Source: an uncultured Rhodocyclaceae bacterium | GTDB lineage: Bacteria > Pseudomonadota > Gammaproteobacteria > Burkholderiales > Rhodocyclaceae | Reading direction: 5' to 3' | Assembly (NCBI GenBank): GCA_907163075.1 | Contig: CAJQTY010000001.1 | Location: 2,046,001 to 2,110,000, forward strand | DNA: 64,000 nt | In this document: positions 19,062-27,680 of the stretch, in pieces | Layout of the letters: each line of letters begins with the position of its first letter | Position numbering within the stretch: position 1 is the first letter of the stretch | Notes under the pieces: model-generated | The model's input: only the letters and a program-made list of their open reading frames with translations | What the model was told of the DNA's origin: nothing | Database searches by the model: none | Program-made: the position numbers and the translations under genes

Positions 19062-20801
19062 ATGAGCTTCACTTTGCACGGACTCGCCGTTTCGAACGGC
19101 ATCGCCATTGGCCAGGCGCATCTGCTTTCGCAAGCCACGCTCGAGGTTTCGCACCTCGTCATCACGCCGCGCATGGTGGAAAAGGAAGTGGCGCGTTTCG
19201 AAACGGCGCTGGCAAGAGTGCGTAGCGAGTTCGAGGCGATGAAAGTCAGCATGGAGAAATCGCCGACCGATATCCGGGCCTTCATCGACCTGCACATGAT
19301 GATCCTCTCCGACCCCGAGTTGTCCGAAGTACCCAAGCAGATCATCCGCGAGCGGCGCTGCAACGCGGAATGGGCGATCGTGCAACAGATGGAGGTGCTG
19401 GTTGCACAGTTCGACAAGATCGACGACGCCTATTTGCGCGAACGCAGTTACGACGTGCGCCAGGTCGTCGAGCGCGTCGTCCGCGAACTGACCGGACGGC
19501 CGGGCCATGCCGCGGTCAAGGTGCCCAAGGGCGTCAAGGGAGAAAACCTGATCGTCGTCGCGCATGACCTTTCCCCGGCCGACGTGATGGCCTTCAAGGA
19601 TCAGCATTTCGCGTCCTTCGTCACCGACGTCGGCGGCGCCACCTCGCACACCGCGATCCTCGCGCGCGGCATGGGCATCCCGGCGGTGCTCGGCCTGCAC
19701 AACGCGCGGCAACTGATTCGCGACAAGGAAACGATCATCGTCGACGGTACGCGCGGCGTGCTGATCGTCAATCCCGACCCGCGGATTCGAGAAGAATACG
19801 AGCTCAGGAAGAGCCAGATCGAGATCGAGCGCTCGAAGCTCAAGCTGTTGAAGACCGCGCGCGCGACGACGCTTGATCGGGTGAAGATCGAGCTCCTGGC
19901 CAACATCGAAGAGCCGAGCGACGTCGCCATCGCGCTGGAGAGCGGCGCCGAGGGTGTCGGCCTGTTCCGTACCGAGTTCATCTTCCTCGGACGTGGCGAC
20001 ATGCCGAGCGAGGACGAACAATTCGAGGCCTACCGCAGGGCCGTCAAGGGGATGGACGGGCGGCCGATAACGATCCGCACCTTTGACCTCGGCAACGACA
20101 AGAGGGTGCATTCGAGCATGACCGAGGATCGCAAGCGCGACAATCCGGCGCTCGGCCTGCGTTCGATCCGCCTGTCGCTGACCGAACCGAAATCGTTCCA
20201 GGCGCAGTTGCGCGCCATTCTGCGCGTCTCGAAGCTGGGCAAGGTCAAGATCCTCATCCCGATGCTTTCGCACGGCCATCAGATCGACCAGACGCTCGCC
20301 GCTCTGGAGCAGGCCAAATCCAGCCTGCGTGGCGAAAAGATTGCTTTCGACGAGAGCATCGAGATCGGCGGGATGATCGAGGTGCCGGCCGCCGCGCTCG
20401 CCGTTGGCCTGTTCCTGCGCCGCATGAATTTCATTTCGATCGGCACCAACGACCTGATCCAGTACACGCTGGCCATCGACCGCAGCGACGAGCAGGTGGC
20501 CAGCCTCTACGACCCGCTGCATCCGGCTGTCATGATGCTGCTGGCGCACGTCATCAGCACCGCCGAGAAGGTCAATGTACCGGTGTCGATGTGCGGCGAA
20601 ATGGCCGGCGACCCCAACCTGACCCGCCTGCTGCTGGGCATGGGCCTGCGCCAGTTCTCGATGTTTCCGGCGCAAATTCCGGCCTTCAAGCAAAGAGTCA
20701 AGCAGAGCGACATTTCGGGGATCACGCCGATCGTCCGGCGCATACTGCGCCTCGAGGAATCCGCCAAGATCCAAGAGCAGATCGATCGTCTCAATATTTG
20801 A
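19062..20801 (+). CDS. ptsI: PTS enzyme I (phosphoenolpyruvate-protein phosphotransferase)
   Basis: Enzyme I of 579 residues. The phosphorylated His196 is in GGATSHTAIL. The PEP-binding C-terminal domain contains GVGLFRTEFIFLGR, IRTFDLGNDK, FISIGTNDLIQYTLAIDR and the catalytic cysteine in SMCGEMAGDP. It uses PEP to phosphorylate HPr. It is the last gene of the three-gene PTS set; about 30 bases separate its stop from the metX riboswitch. Confidence 0.97.
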   Translation: MSFTLHGLAVSNGIAIGQAHLLSQATLEVSHLVITPRMVEKEVARFETALARVRSEFEAMKVSMEKSPTDIRAFIDLHMMILSDPELSEVPKQIIRERRCNAEWAIVQQMEVLVAQFDKIDDAYLRERSYDVRQVVERVVRELTGRPGHAAVKVPKGVKGENLIVVAHDLSPADVMAFKDQHFASFVTDVGGATSHTAILARGMGIPAVLGLHNARQLIRDKETIIVDGTRGVLIVNPDPRIREEYELRKSQIEIERSKLKLLKTARATTLDRVKIELLANIEEPSDVAIALESGAEGVGLFRTEFIFLGRGDMPSEDEQFEAYRRAVKGMDGRPITIRTFDLGNDKRVHSSMTEDRKRDNPALGLRSIRLSLTEPKSFQAQLRAILRVSKLGKVKILIPMLSHGHQIDQTLAALEQAKSSLRGEKIAFDESIEIGGMIEVPAAALAVGLFLRRMNFISIGTNDLIQYTLAIDRSDEQVASLYDPLHPAVMMLLAHVISTAEKVNVPVSMCGEMAGDPNLTRLLLGMGLRQFSMFPAQIPAFKQRVKQSDISGITPIVRRILRLEESAKIQEQIDRLNI

Positions 20802-20834
20802 CTTTTGCCAGTGCTAACGGTAACTTCCTCACAT

Positions 20835-20889
20835 AGCGCCGATTTGAACGATCAGCTTGCGGGCGCTCAATAAATACGGCTAAAGCGGG
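20835..20889 (+). promoter_or_regulatory. SAM-II-like riboswitch upstream of metX
   Basis: The P1 stem is AGCGCC (20835-20840) with GGCGCT (20862-20867). Inside comes the near-invariant GATTTGAAC (20841-20849), and after P1 the conserved single-stranded segment AATAAATACGGCTAAAG (20869-20885). The order CG-C-GATTT-AAC, GCGC, ATAAAT, GCTAAA is that of the SAM-II (metA) aptamer, which binds S-adenosylmethionine in a pseudoknot. Its place 60 bases before metX fits repression of methionine synthesis when SAM is plentiful. SAM-II is best known from Alphaproteobacteria, so this occurrence deserves a covariance-model check. Confidence 0.82.
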
Positions 20890-20894
20890 GCCCG

Positions 20895-20928
20895 CCCAGT
20901 CCGCTTTTTTCAGGCCGACTGGGTTTTT
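20895..20928 (+). terminator. Intrinsic terminator in the metX leader
   Basis: CCCAGTC (20895-20901) pairs with GACTGGG (20917-20923), and a T-tract (TTTTTGTTTT) follows at 20924. The loop holds a further T-run, 20905-20910. It lies between the riboswitch and the metX start, so SAM control could act by premature termination and not by hiding the ribosome-binding site. It might instead just terminate ptsI transcripts. Confidence 0.68.
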
Positions 20929-20950
20929 GTTTTCTTCCGATACGATCGCA

Positions 20951-22078
20951 ATGTCACTAGAGAATTCCGTCGGAGTCGTTGTTCCGCAACGAGTCCGTTT
21001 CAATGAGCCGATGACGCTGAAGAGCGGTGCACGGCTGCCCGGTTTCGAACTCGTGTTCGAAACTTACGGCACCCTGAATGCCGCGCGCTCGAATGCCGTT
21101 CTCGTTTGCCACGCGCTTTCCGGCGGTCATCACGTCGCCGGCATTTACGCCGACAACCCGCGAAACGTCGGCTGGTGGGATAACGTGGTCGGCCCCGGCA
21201 AGCCACTCGACACCAACAAATTCTTCGTCGTCGGGGTCAACAATCTTGGCGGCTGCTACGGCTCGACCGGGCCGATGTCACTCAATCCCGAGACCGGCAA
21301 GTGCTATGGCGCGGATTTCCCGATGGTCACCGTCGAGGACTGGGTGGCGGCGCACGCGCGCCTGGCCGATCACCTCGGCATCGAGACCTGGGCGGCGGTC
21401 ATGGGCGGCAGCCTGGGCGGCATGCAGGCGCTTGAATGGTCGCTGCAGTTCCCGGACCGCATCCGCCACGCCATGGTGATCGCCTCGGCGCCCAAGCTCT
21501 CGGCGCAGAACATTGCCTTCAACGAGGTGGCGCGGCAGGCCATCATCTCGGATCCCGATTTTCACGGCGGCCACTATGCCGAACACGGGGTGGTGCCGAC
21601 CAAGGGCCTGCGCCTGGCGCGCATGGTCGGCCACATCACCTACCTGTCGGATAGCCAGATGGGCGAAAAATTCGGCCGCCAGTTGCGCCACGGCGAACAC
21701 AAGTTCAGTTACGACGTCGACTTCGAGATTGAGTCCTACCTGCGCTACCAGGGCGACAAGTTCGCCGGATTTTTCGACGCCAACACCTACCTGATCACGA
21801 CCAAGGCGCTCGACTATTTCGATCCGGCCTACGCCTACGACGGCGACCTGGCCGCCGCGCTGGCGCGCGCCAAGGCCAGCTTCTTCGTCGCCAGCTTCTC
21901 GACCGACTGGCGCTTTGCGCCAGCGCGTTCGCGCGAAATCGTTTTCGCCCTGGTGCACAACCGCCGCCATGTAGCGTATGCCGAAATCGACTGCGACGCG
22001 GGGCACGACTCCTTCCTGCTCGATGACGCCCACTACCACGCCGTGCTGCGCGCCTATCTGGAGAACATATCAACATGA
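20951..22078 (+). CDS. metX: Homoserine O-acyltransferase (MetX)
   Basis: Alpha/beta-hydrolase-fold acyltransferase of 375 residues that acylates homoserine at the start of methionine synthesis; acetyl or succinyl specificity cannot be told by eye. The nucleophile serine sits in [13 protein letters not shown], and the early signatures [13 protein letters not shown] (here with one change) and [12 protein letters not shown] are present. The catalytic Asp and His lie near the C-terminus in FSTDWRF and [14 protein letters not shown] 20951 gives the usual N-terminus; the frame extends back to a TTG in the leader terminator, which I discount. The stop overlaps metW by four bases. Confidence 0.95.
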   Translation: MSLENSVGVVVPQRVRFNEPMTLKSGARLPGFELVFETYGTLNAARSNAVLVCHALSGGHHVAGIYADNPRNVGWWDNVVGPGKPLDTNKFFVVGVNNLGGCYGSTGPMSLNPETGKCYGADFPMVTVEDWVAAHARLADHLGIETWAAVMGGSLGGMQALEWSLQFPDRIRHAMVIASAPKLSAQNIAFNEVARQAIISDPDFHGGHYAEHGVVPTKGLRLARMVGHITYLSDSQMGEKFGRQLRHGEHKFSYDVDFEIESYLRYQGDKFAGFFDANTYLITTKALDYFDPAYAYDGDLAAALARAKASFFVASFSTDWRFAPARSREIVFALVHNRRHVAYAEIDCDAGHDSFLLDDAHYHAVLRAYLENIST

Positions 22079-22683
22079 ACTTTACGGCCAAGGAACGCGA
22101 ACGTTTCGACTTTGCCGTCATCGCCAACTGGATTCCACCCGGCGAGCGCGTGCTCGACCTCGGCTGCGGCGACGGAAAGCTGCTGCGCTACCTGCGCGAA
22201 ACCAAGGGCGTCTTCGGTTACGGCGTCGAGATCGATCACGAGAGCGTGCTCGGCTGTATCCGCAACGGCGTCGACGTGATCCAGATCGATATCGAAGGCG
22301 GCCTCTCCGGCATCGAGACCCAGTCCTTCAACCACGTCATCATTTCCCAGGCACTGCAGGCGATGCACGGCACCGAGCGTATCCTCGGCGAAATGCTGCG
22401 CGTCGCCGAAGAGGCCGTGGCGAGTTTTCCCAACTTCGCCTACCGCGCCAACCGGGCGGCGATCGCCGACGGGCATATGCCGGTTTCCGAGGATCTGCCC
22501 TACGAGTGGTACGAAACACCGAACGTGCGCTTTTTCACCATAGCCGATTTCGAGGCGCTGTGCAGCAAGCTCGGGATCGAGATTCGCGAGCGGCTGGCCT
22601 TTGACGAGAACGGGCAGTTGGTAACCGACGACCCCAATCTGAACGGCAGCCTGGCCTTTTATCGCCTCGGTCGAAAGTCCTGA
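22075..22683 (+). CDS. metW: Methionine biosynthesis protein MetW
   Basis: SAM-dependent-methyltransferase fold protein of 202 residues. Motif I is [12 protein letters not shown] near residue 25, and the family signatures [19 protein letters not shown] (about 50-68) and the [16 protein letters not shown] stretch are clear. MetW pairs with MetX in many proteobacteria and is needed for MetX activity. It overlaps metX (ATGA), so both are translated together. Confidence 0.95.
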   Translation: MNFTAKERERFDFAVIANWIPPGERVLDLGCGDGKLLRYLRETKGVFGYGVEIDHESVLGCIRNGVDVIQIDIEGGLSGIETQSFNHVIISQALQAMHGTERILGEMLRVAEEAVASFPNFAYRANRAAIADGHMPVSEDLPYEWYETPNVRFFTIADFEALCSKLGIEIRERLAFDENGQLVTDDPNLNGSLAFYRLGRKS

Positions 22684-23969
22684 TGACGGGCGATTTGCCC
22701 GGCTCGATGCGCGTCCTGCTGACGCGCCGGATGCTGATCTGCGTCTTTACCGGCTTCACTTCCGGCCTGCCGCTCTACCTGTTGCTCAATCTGCTGCCGG
22801 CCTGGCTGCGCAGCGAGGGAGTCAATCTCAAGACGATCGGCTTTTTTGCGCTGATCCAGTTTCCCTACACCTGGAAGTTTCTCTGGTCGCCCTTTCTCGA
22901 TCGTTACGCCCTGCCTGTTCTCGGTCGACGGCGCAGCTGGTCGCTGCTCATGCAGATCGGCCTGCTGTTCTCGATCGGCCTACTCGGCGGACTCTCGCCG
23001 CGCACCGATATCGCGCCGGTCCTCTGGCTCGCCGCGCTGCTCGCGCTTTTTTCCGCGACGCAGGACATCGCGCTCGACGCTTATCGGCGCGAACTGCTGA
23101 GCGAAGCCGAACTCGGCCTGGGTAACGCGGTGCATGTCAATGCCTACCGCGTGGCCGGGCTGGTGCCGGGATCGCTGTCGCTGATCCTGGCCGACATTCT
23201 GCCGTGGTCGCAGGTGTTCTGGGTGACCGCCGCCTTCATGCTGCCTGGCATGGTCATGATCCTGCTGGTCAGCGAACCGGTATCCGCGTGCGCCGCACCC
23301 AGAACCTTGCGCGAAGCCGTCGTCGAACCCTTCCACGAATTCATCGGGCGCAATGGTCTGCGTGACGCGGTGTTAGTGCTTGCTTTCATCTTCCTCTACA
23401 AACTGGGCGACTCGCTATGCACGGCACTGGCGACGCCCTTCTACCTCGACATGGGTTTCACGAAAACCGACATCGGCCTCATCGCCAAGCATGCCGGCCT
23501 CTGGCCGGCGGTGATCGGCGGCCTGCTCGGCGGCCTGTGGATGGTGCGGCTGGGAATCAATCGCGCGCTGTGGCTGTTCGGCGTCGTACAACTGGTGTCG
23601 ATTCTCGGCTTCGCCTGGCTCGCCTGGCTCGGGCCGCAAGCCGCCATCGGCCTTGACCAGCGCCTGGCGCTAGCCGCCGTGATTGGCGTGGAGGCGCTCG
23701 GTGTCGGGCTGGGAACGGCCGCCTTCGTCGCCTTCATTGCGCGGACGACGCATCCGGCCTACACGGCGACCCAGTTCGCCTTGTTCACCAGCCTGGCCGC
23801 CGTACCGCGCACCTTCATCAACGCCTCGGCCGGCTGGCTGGTCGAAGGCCTCGGCTGGTTCAACTTCTTCCTGCTGTGTACCGTGCTCGCCGTTCCCGGC
23901 ATGCTGCTGCTTTCGCGCGTCGCCCCGTGGCACAGCGCGATACCCTCTGGAGATCGCCGTGTTCATTGA
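22683..23969 (+). CDS. ampG: AmpG-type MFS permease (muropeptide transporter)
   Basis: Major-facilitator permease of 428 residues with about twelve hydrophobic segments. Family signatures include GFTSGLPLYLLLNLLPAWLR and FPYTWKFLWSPFLDRY, then SATQDIALDAYRRELL. AmpG imports anhydromuropeptides from the periplasm for cell-wall recycling, and influences beta-lactamase induction where AmpR is present. It begins at ATG 22683, one base overlapping the metW stop, so it is part of the metX operon. Its last 11 bases overlap the next gene. The substrate is inferred from family. Confidence 0.88.
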   Translation: MTGDLPGSMRVLLTRRMLICVFTGFTSGLPLYLLLNLLPAWLRSEGVNLKTIGFFALIQFPYTWKFLWSPFLDRYALPVLGRRRSWSLLMQIGLLFSIGLLGGLSPRTDIAPVLWLAALLALFSATQDIALDAYRRELLSEAELGLGNAVHVNAYRVAGLVPGSLSLILADILPWSQVFWVTAAFMLPGMVMILLVSEPVSACAAPRTLREAVVEPFHEFIGRNGLRDAVLVLAFIFLYKLGDSLCTALATPFYLDMGFTKTDIGLIAKHAGLWPAVIGGLLGGLWMVRLGINRALWLFGVVQLVSILGFAWLAWLGPQAAIGLDQRLALAAVIGVEALGVGLGTAAFVAFIARTTHPAYTATQFALFTSLAAVPRTFINASAGWLVEGLGWFNFFLLCTVLAVPGMLLLSRVAPWHSAIPSGDRRVH

Positions 23970-24717
23970 CTCGCAGGACAGGGACGGAGCACCGATTTCG
24001 GCGACGGCGCGAGCGCTGATCGCCGCTGCCGGCGAGCTGTCGGCCACGGTCGCCGACTTCGCTTTCGCTGCCCCGGTGTCGCATGTCTACAACCCACTGA
24101 CTTACGCCTGGGCGCCGCACGAGTTGTATCTGCGCCGCTTCGCGGCCAGCCGCAAGAAAGTGGTCTTCGTCGGCATGAATCCCGGCCCCTTCGGAATGGT
24201 GCAATGCGGCGTCCCGTTCGGCGAGATTGCGGCCGTGCGCAACTGGATGGGAATCGAGGCGAAGGTCGACAAACCACCGCGGGAAAACCCGAAACGGCCG
24301 GTCGAAGGCTTTGCCTGCGGCCGTTCGGAAGTCAGCGGACGGCGTCTGTGGGCCTTGTTTCAGCAGCGTTTCGGGACGGCCAATGACTTTTTCGCCGAAC
24401 ATTTCGTCGCCAACTACTGTCCGCTGGCCTTTTTCGACAATGGCCGCAATCTCACCCCGGACAAGCTGCCGGCGGCCGAGTCCACACCGCTCTACGCCGC
24501 TTGCGACACGCATCTTCGGCAACTCGTCGCGGCCCTTGAGCCGCAGTGGGTGATCGGCGTCGGCGGCTTTGCCGAAACGCGGGCCGCCGAGGCACTGAGC
24601 GGAATGAGCGTACGTATCGGCAAGGTTCTGCATCCCAGCCCGGCCAGCCCGGCCGCCAATCGGGGATGGGCGGAAGCGGCAACGAAACAACTTGCGGCCC
24701 TCGGTATCTGGTCGTAG
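23959..24717 (+). CDS. SMUG1-type uracil-DNA glycosylase
   Basis: DNA repair glycosylase of 252 residues resembling SMUG1. The diagnostic motif VGMNPGPFGMVQCGVPFGE spans residues 71-89; the second motif HPSPASPAANRGW is near residue 227. It would remove uracil, and probably 5-hydroxymethyluracil, from DNA. Start is GTG 23959, with GGAG six bases upstream, overlapping the ampG end by 11 bases. Upstream open frame has no similarity. The residue after the GMNPGPFGM core is V-Q-C where many homologues have A-Q-T. SMUG1 is uncommon in bacteria compared with family 1 UDG. Confidence 0.87.
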   Translation: MFIDSQDRDGAPISATARALIAAAGELSATVADFAFAAPVSHVYNPLTYAWAPHELYLRRFAASRKKVVFVGMNPGPFGMVQCGVPFGEIAAVRNWMGIEAKVDKPPRENPKRPVEGFACGRSEVSGRRLWALFQQRFGTANDFFAEHFVANYCPLAFFDNGRNLTPDKLPAAESTPLYAACDTHLRQLVAALEPQWVIGVGGFAETRAAEALSGMSVRIGKVLHPSPASPAANRGWAEAATKQLAALGIWS

Positions 24718-24721
24718 TCGA

Positions 24722-25057
24722 TCAAGCGCCGGGTGCGGCAGGTTTCCTGCGCGGCTGACGCCGACGATCGAGCCACCAGGCGTAGGCCGGCAGCAGCAGA
24801 GCGGAACCGGGCAACAGCAGGAACAACAGGTAGGGCGAAACCCGCGACAGGGTGCGTAACTGCACGAGCAGTTCGGCTTTTTCCTCGGCGGTCCACGTGC
24901 CGCCGTTGCGATGCCGCATAAGCAAAGGCATCAAGCCGCGCATGCGCACGATATCGGCAACGAACTGCGTGGACTGGCGTTTCTGGGAGGCCATCAGGCG
25001 CGCAATCAAGCCGCCACGAAGCGCGTCTCTCTGCTCGCTCGCCTGCTCTTCGCTCAC
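24722..25057 (-). CDS. Small membrane-anchored protein with LETM1-like C-terminal segment
   Basis: Protein of 111 residues; I do not recognise a named family with certainty. The first half is charged and helical (SEEQASEQRDALRGGLIARL). The C-terminal part TWTAEEKAELLVQLRTLSRV, then SPYLLFLLLPGSALLLPAYA and WWLDRRR resembles the LETM1 core, whose LxxLPG-like loop follows a hydrophobic helix. Start is GTG 25057, because it overlaps the yqjK-like stop in the pattern GTGA; longer starts fall inside that gene. It ends the yqjD-yqjE-yqjK set and faces the glycosylase gene tail to tail, four bases apart. Confidence 0.68.
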   Translation of the reverse strand: MSEEQASEQRDALRGGLIARLMASQKRQSTQFVADIVRMRGLMPLLMRHRNGGTWTAEEKAELLVQLRTLSRVSPYLLFLLLPGSALLLPAYAWWLDRRRQPRRKPAAPGA

Positions 25058-25374
25058 CAACCTGCCCGTGCGCCGAGCTCCGCGAACCTGCCACGCACCA
25101 ATCGCCAGGCACGCCAGGCGAAGAAGCCGCGCTTGGTCCAGCGCCACGCGCGATCGGCTTTGACGATGAACATTGCCGCGACGGCGAGCCCGGCAATGCT
25201 CGGATGCTGTTTTACGTAGCTGACAAGCGAACGCACGCGGGCAAGCAGCCGGTCCGCCTTGTACAGGGAAGCGCGCACGGGTTGCGCCGCATGGCCCAGA
25301 GTGGCACGCTGGTTGGCGATGCGCTCAAGCAATCGTCCGCGCTGCAGATGAAGCTCATTGAGCTGACGATTCAT
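25054..25374 (-). CDS. yqjK: YqjK-like membrane-associated protein
   Basis: One hundred and six residues with an N-terminal coiled-coil-like stretch (NRQLNELHLQRGRLLERIAN) and one hydrophobic segment (SIAGLAVAAMFIVKA, about residues 58-72), then a basic tryptophan-rich tail. This arrangement and its place after yqjE match E. coli YqjK. Function unknown; associated with the envelope stress cluster. It overlaps yqjE by 20 bases and the next gene by four. Confidence 0.72.
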   Translation of the reverse strand: MNRQLNELHLQRGRLLERIANQRATLGHAAQPVRASLYKADRLLARVRSLVSYVKQHPSIAGLAVAAMFIVKADRAWRWTKRGFFAWRAWRLVRGRFAELGARAGW

Positions 25375-25765
25375 GGCCGACGGCCGCCTTCAGTTGACGC
25401 AGGTCTTCCTGCAATTCCGCAATACTGGCGTCAAAAACTCGCTCCGGCCGGCGCGTGGCGCGCTTGAACCGGGCAACAAAAACAGCGCCAAGAATAAGGA
25501 AGAACGCGGTCGAGGCGCCGAGAATGAACAGACGGTTGTCCCAGAACAGCGCAGTAAGCAAGGCGACCGCGAGCACCGCACCGACGCCGAAACAGAACAC
25601 CAGCCCCTGTGCCAAAAGGAGCAGCCGGATAGCGCGCAGCTTTTCCTCGGCGACTTCGTTCCCGAGGAGTTCAAGCCGCGTCTTTCCGCTTTCCAGCAGT
25701 GTCGCAGCGATATTTTTCAGGGCGGAGAACAGGCTGCTGCTCTCCGCGCCTTGCTGGTCGCTCAT
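25355..25765 (-). CDS. yqjE: YqjE-family membrane protein (phage-holin-III-like fold)
   Basis: Membrane protein of 136 residues. The N-terminal amphipathic part (SSLFSALKNIAATLLESGKT) is followed by two membrane segments around residues 50-68 and 75-97, then a charged C-terminal helix. This is the pattern of the YqjE / holin-like family PF07332. In E. coli it is coexpressed with yqjD and yqjK under stress. The start ATG 25765 lies 11 bases after the yqjD-like stop. Confidence 0.82.
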   Translation of the reverse strand: MSDQQGAESSSLFSALKNIAATLLESGKTRLELLGNEVAEEKLRAIRLLLLAQGLVFCFGVGAVLAVALLTALFWDNRLFILGASTAFFLILGAVFVARFKRATRRPERVFDASIAELQEDLRQLKAAVGHESSAQ

Positions 25766-25776
25766 GCCTCGGCCGC

Positions 25777-26097
25777 TTAACGGCGACCGATGATGATGCC
25801 GATCAATAGACCGATGCTCGCCGCGATGCCGACGGCCTGCCAGGGGTTCTCATTGACATAGTCGTCGGTGGCGCGGGCGGCGGCCTTGGTCTTGTCGACC
25901 AGCGCCGCTTCGGCGTCGGCGATACGCAGTTTGGCATCGCGCAGACGCTCACCAATCCGTTCACGCAGGTCGACCATCTTTTCTCCGGCTACGCCGGCGG
26001 TGGCGCGGAGGATTTCCTCGGCGTCGGAAACGACGACTTTCATGTCGGAGACAAGTTTCTGTTTGTTGCTGTTGGACAAATCGTTAACTTCAGGCAT
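25777..26097 (-). CDS. yqjD: YqjD/ElaB-family ribosome-associated tail-anchored protein (DUF883)
   Basis: One hundred and six residues: a long amphipathic helix (residues 15-80) and a C-terminal membrane anchor AVGIASIGLLIGIIIGRR-like tail, with the motif NENPWQAVGIAA and the terminal glycine-rich GRR. This is the DUF883 (ElaB/YqjD/YgaM) family; E. coli members bind ribosomes in stationary phase. Start ATG 26097. It heads the set read toward yqjE and yqjK. Confidence 0.88.
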   Translation of the reverse strand: MPEVNDLSNSNKQKLVSDMKVVVSDAEEILRATAGVAGEKMVDLRERIGERLRDAKLRIADAEAALVDKTKAAARATDDYVNENPWQAVGIAASIGLLIGIIIGRR

Positions 26098-26142
26098 GGC
26101 AAACCTCGCATTGGAAGAGATGGATAGAAAAGCATGGCACGA

Positions 26143-26161
26143 AACAAGTTGGAAACTTGTT
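26143..26161 (-). other. Short perfect inverted repeat downstream of xth
   Basis: AACAAGTT (26143-26150) and AACTTGTT (26154-26161) are separated by three bases. It lies 51 bases after the xth stop and 46 bases before the yqjD start. Only a short T-stretch follows on the minus strand, so it is a weak terminator at best; an operator for yqjD is the alternative. Confidence 0.35.
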
Positions 26162-26212
26162 AACCATCCCCCGCAGGTTATCCAATTTGCGTGTACATAT
26201 CAATGCCAAGCT

Positions 26213-26995
26213 TCAGCAAGCATGGTCGTAGTCGATCAAGAGCGGGGCATGGTCAGAAAAACGCTGGGCTTTATAAACGTCGGCCCGGCATGCCGTAGCC
26301 GCCAGAGCGGGGGTCGCCAGCTGATAATCCAGTCGCCAGCCAACGTTCTTGGCCCACGCCTGGCCGCGATTCGACCACCAGGTGTAGCTTTCGCCAGTGG
26401 TCGTCGGATGCAGCCGGCGATAGACGTCGGTCCAGCCGCCTTCGTCAAGCACGCGGCTGACCCAGGCGCGCTCTTCGGGCAGGAAACCGGAGTTCTGGCG
26501 ATTGCTCCTCCAGTTTTTCAGATCGATTTCCTGATGCGCGATGTTCCAGTCGCCGCAAACCACCACATCGCGACCGTTTCGCGCCAGTTCGATCAGCAGG
26601 GGATAGAACAGATCCATGAAGCGGAACTTGGCCGCCTGGCGCTCCGGCGAGCTCGAACCGGAGGGCAGATAGAGCGAAATGACCGACAGATTACCGAAAT
26701 CGGCACGCAGGTAGCGCCCTTCGGCGTCGAATTCGGCATGGCCGGTGCCTTCGAACACGGCGTCGGGCTCGTTTCGGCACCATAGTCCGACACCGCTGTA
26801 ACCTTTCTTTTCCGCGCAGTGGTAGTAGGCATGGAGTCCGTCCGGCGTTTTCATCTCATCGCTCAGGTCAGCGTGTTGCGCCTTGAGCTCCTGCAGGCAA
26901 ATGACATCGGCGCCCTGCGCCGCGGCCCAGGGCAGGAAACCTTTGCTCCATGCGGAACGAAGGCCGTTGAGATTTAAGGTAATGATGCGTAACAT
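26213..26995 (-). CDS. xth: Exodeoxyribonuclease III (AP endonuclease)
   Basis: Endonuclease/exonuclease/phosphatase-family AP endonuclease of 260 residues for base-excision repair. The catalytic glutamate is in CLQELKAQ, the Asp/Asn pair in CGDWNIAH, and the final histidine in SDHAPLLIDYD. The signatures GYSGVGLW and LYLPSGSS are typical. Start ATG 26995 (MLRIITLNLNGLRSAW); the frame extends upstream but overlaps the pyrE promoter region. It is divergent from pyrE with only 37 bases between starts, so their promoters overlap. Confidence 0.95.
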   Translation of the reverse strand: MLRIITLNLNGLRSAWSKGFLPWAAAQGADVICLQELKAQHADLSDEMKTPDGLHAYYHCAEKKGYSGVGLWCRNEPDAVFEGTGHAEFDAEGRYLRADFGNLSVISLYLPSGSSSPERQAAKFRFMDLFYPLLIELARNGRDVVVCGDWNIAHQEIDLKNWRSNRQNSGFLPEERAWVSRVLDEGGWTDVYRRLHPTTTGESYTWWSNRGQAWAKNVGWRLDYQLATPALAATACRADVYKAQRFSDHAPLLIDYDHAC

Positions 26996-27032
26996 GTGTT
27001 TTCCGTGCCCGAACTGCGCAGGTGGGTCATAA

Positions 27033-27680
27033 ATGGATTTTCGCCAGGAGTTTATCGAGTTTGCCTTGAAGCAGAACGTGTTGCGTTTTGGCGAGTTCAC
27101 GACCAAGGCCGGGCGCTTGTCCCCCTACTTCTTCAACGCCGGCCTGTTCAACGACGGCACGGCGCTCGATCGACTTTCGCAATTCTACGCCAAAGCGATT
27201 CTGGCCAGCGGGATTGCCATCGACACGCTGTTCGGGCCCGCCTACAAGGGAATTCCACTCGTTGCCGTGAGCGCCCTGGCGCTGGCGCGCGCTGGACGCA
27301 ACCTGCCCTTCGCGTTCAATCGAAAAGAAGCGAAGGATCACGGCGAGGGCGGCAACATCATCGGTGCGCCATTGGCCGGGCGGGTGCTGATCATCGACGA
27401 TGTCATTTCGGCCGGCACCTCGGTGCGTGAATCCGTCGATCTGATCCGCGCGGCGGGAGCCTCGCCCTGCGGCGTGGTCATCGCGCTCGATCGCATGGAG
27501 CGCGGCACCGGAGACTTGTCGGCGGTACAGGAAGTGACGCGCGATTACGGTATCCCGGTAGTGTCCGTCGCCACGCTCGACGACCTGCTGGCCTTTCTGC
27601 GCGATCGACCGGATTTCAGGGCGCATGAAGCGGCGGTGGCGCGCTACCGGCAGGAGTATGGCGTTGCGCGCGATCACTAA
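27033..27680 (+). CDS. pyrE: Orotate phosphoribosyltransferase
   Basis: Enzyme of 215 residues that converts orotate and PRPP to OMP in pyrimidine synthesis. The PRPP-binding motif is [13 protein letters not shown] (about residues 119-131), with [13 protein letters not shown] at the N-terminus, [10 protein letters not shown] and [10 protein letters not shown]. Start ATG 27033 has GGTGGG upstream. Its last 23 bases overlap the next gene. Confidence 0.97.
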   Translation: MDFRQEFIEFALKQNVLRFGEFTTKAGRLSPYFFNAGLFNDGTALDRLSQFYAKAILASGIAIDTLFGPAYKGIPLVAVSALALARAGRNLPFAFNRKEAKDHGEGGNIIGAPLAGRVLIIDDVISAGTSVRESVDLIRAAGASPCGVVIALDRMERGTGDLSAVQEVTRDYGIPVVSVATLDDLLAFLRDRPDFRAHEAAVARYRQEYGVARDH

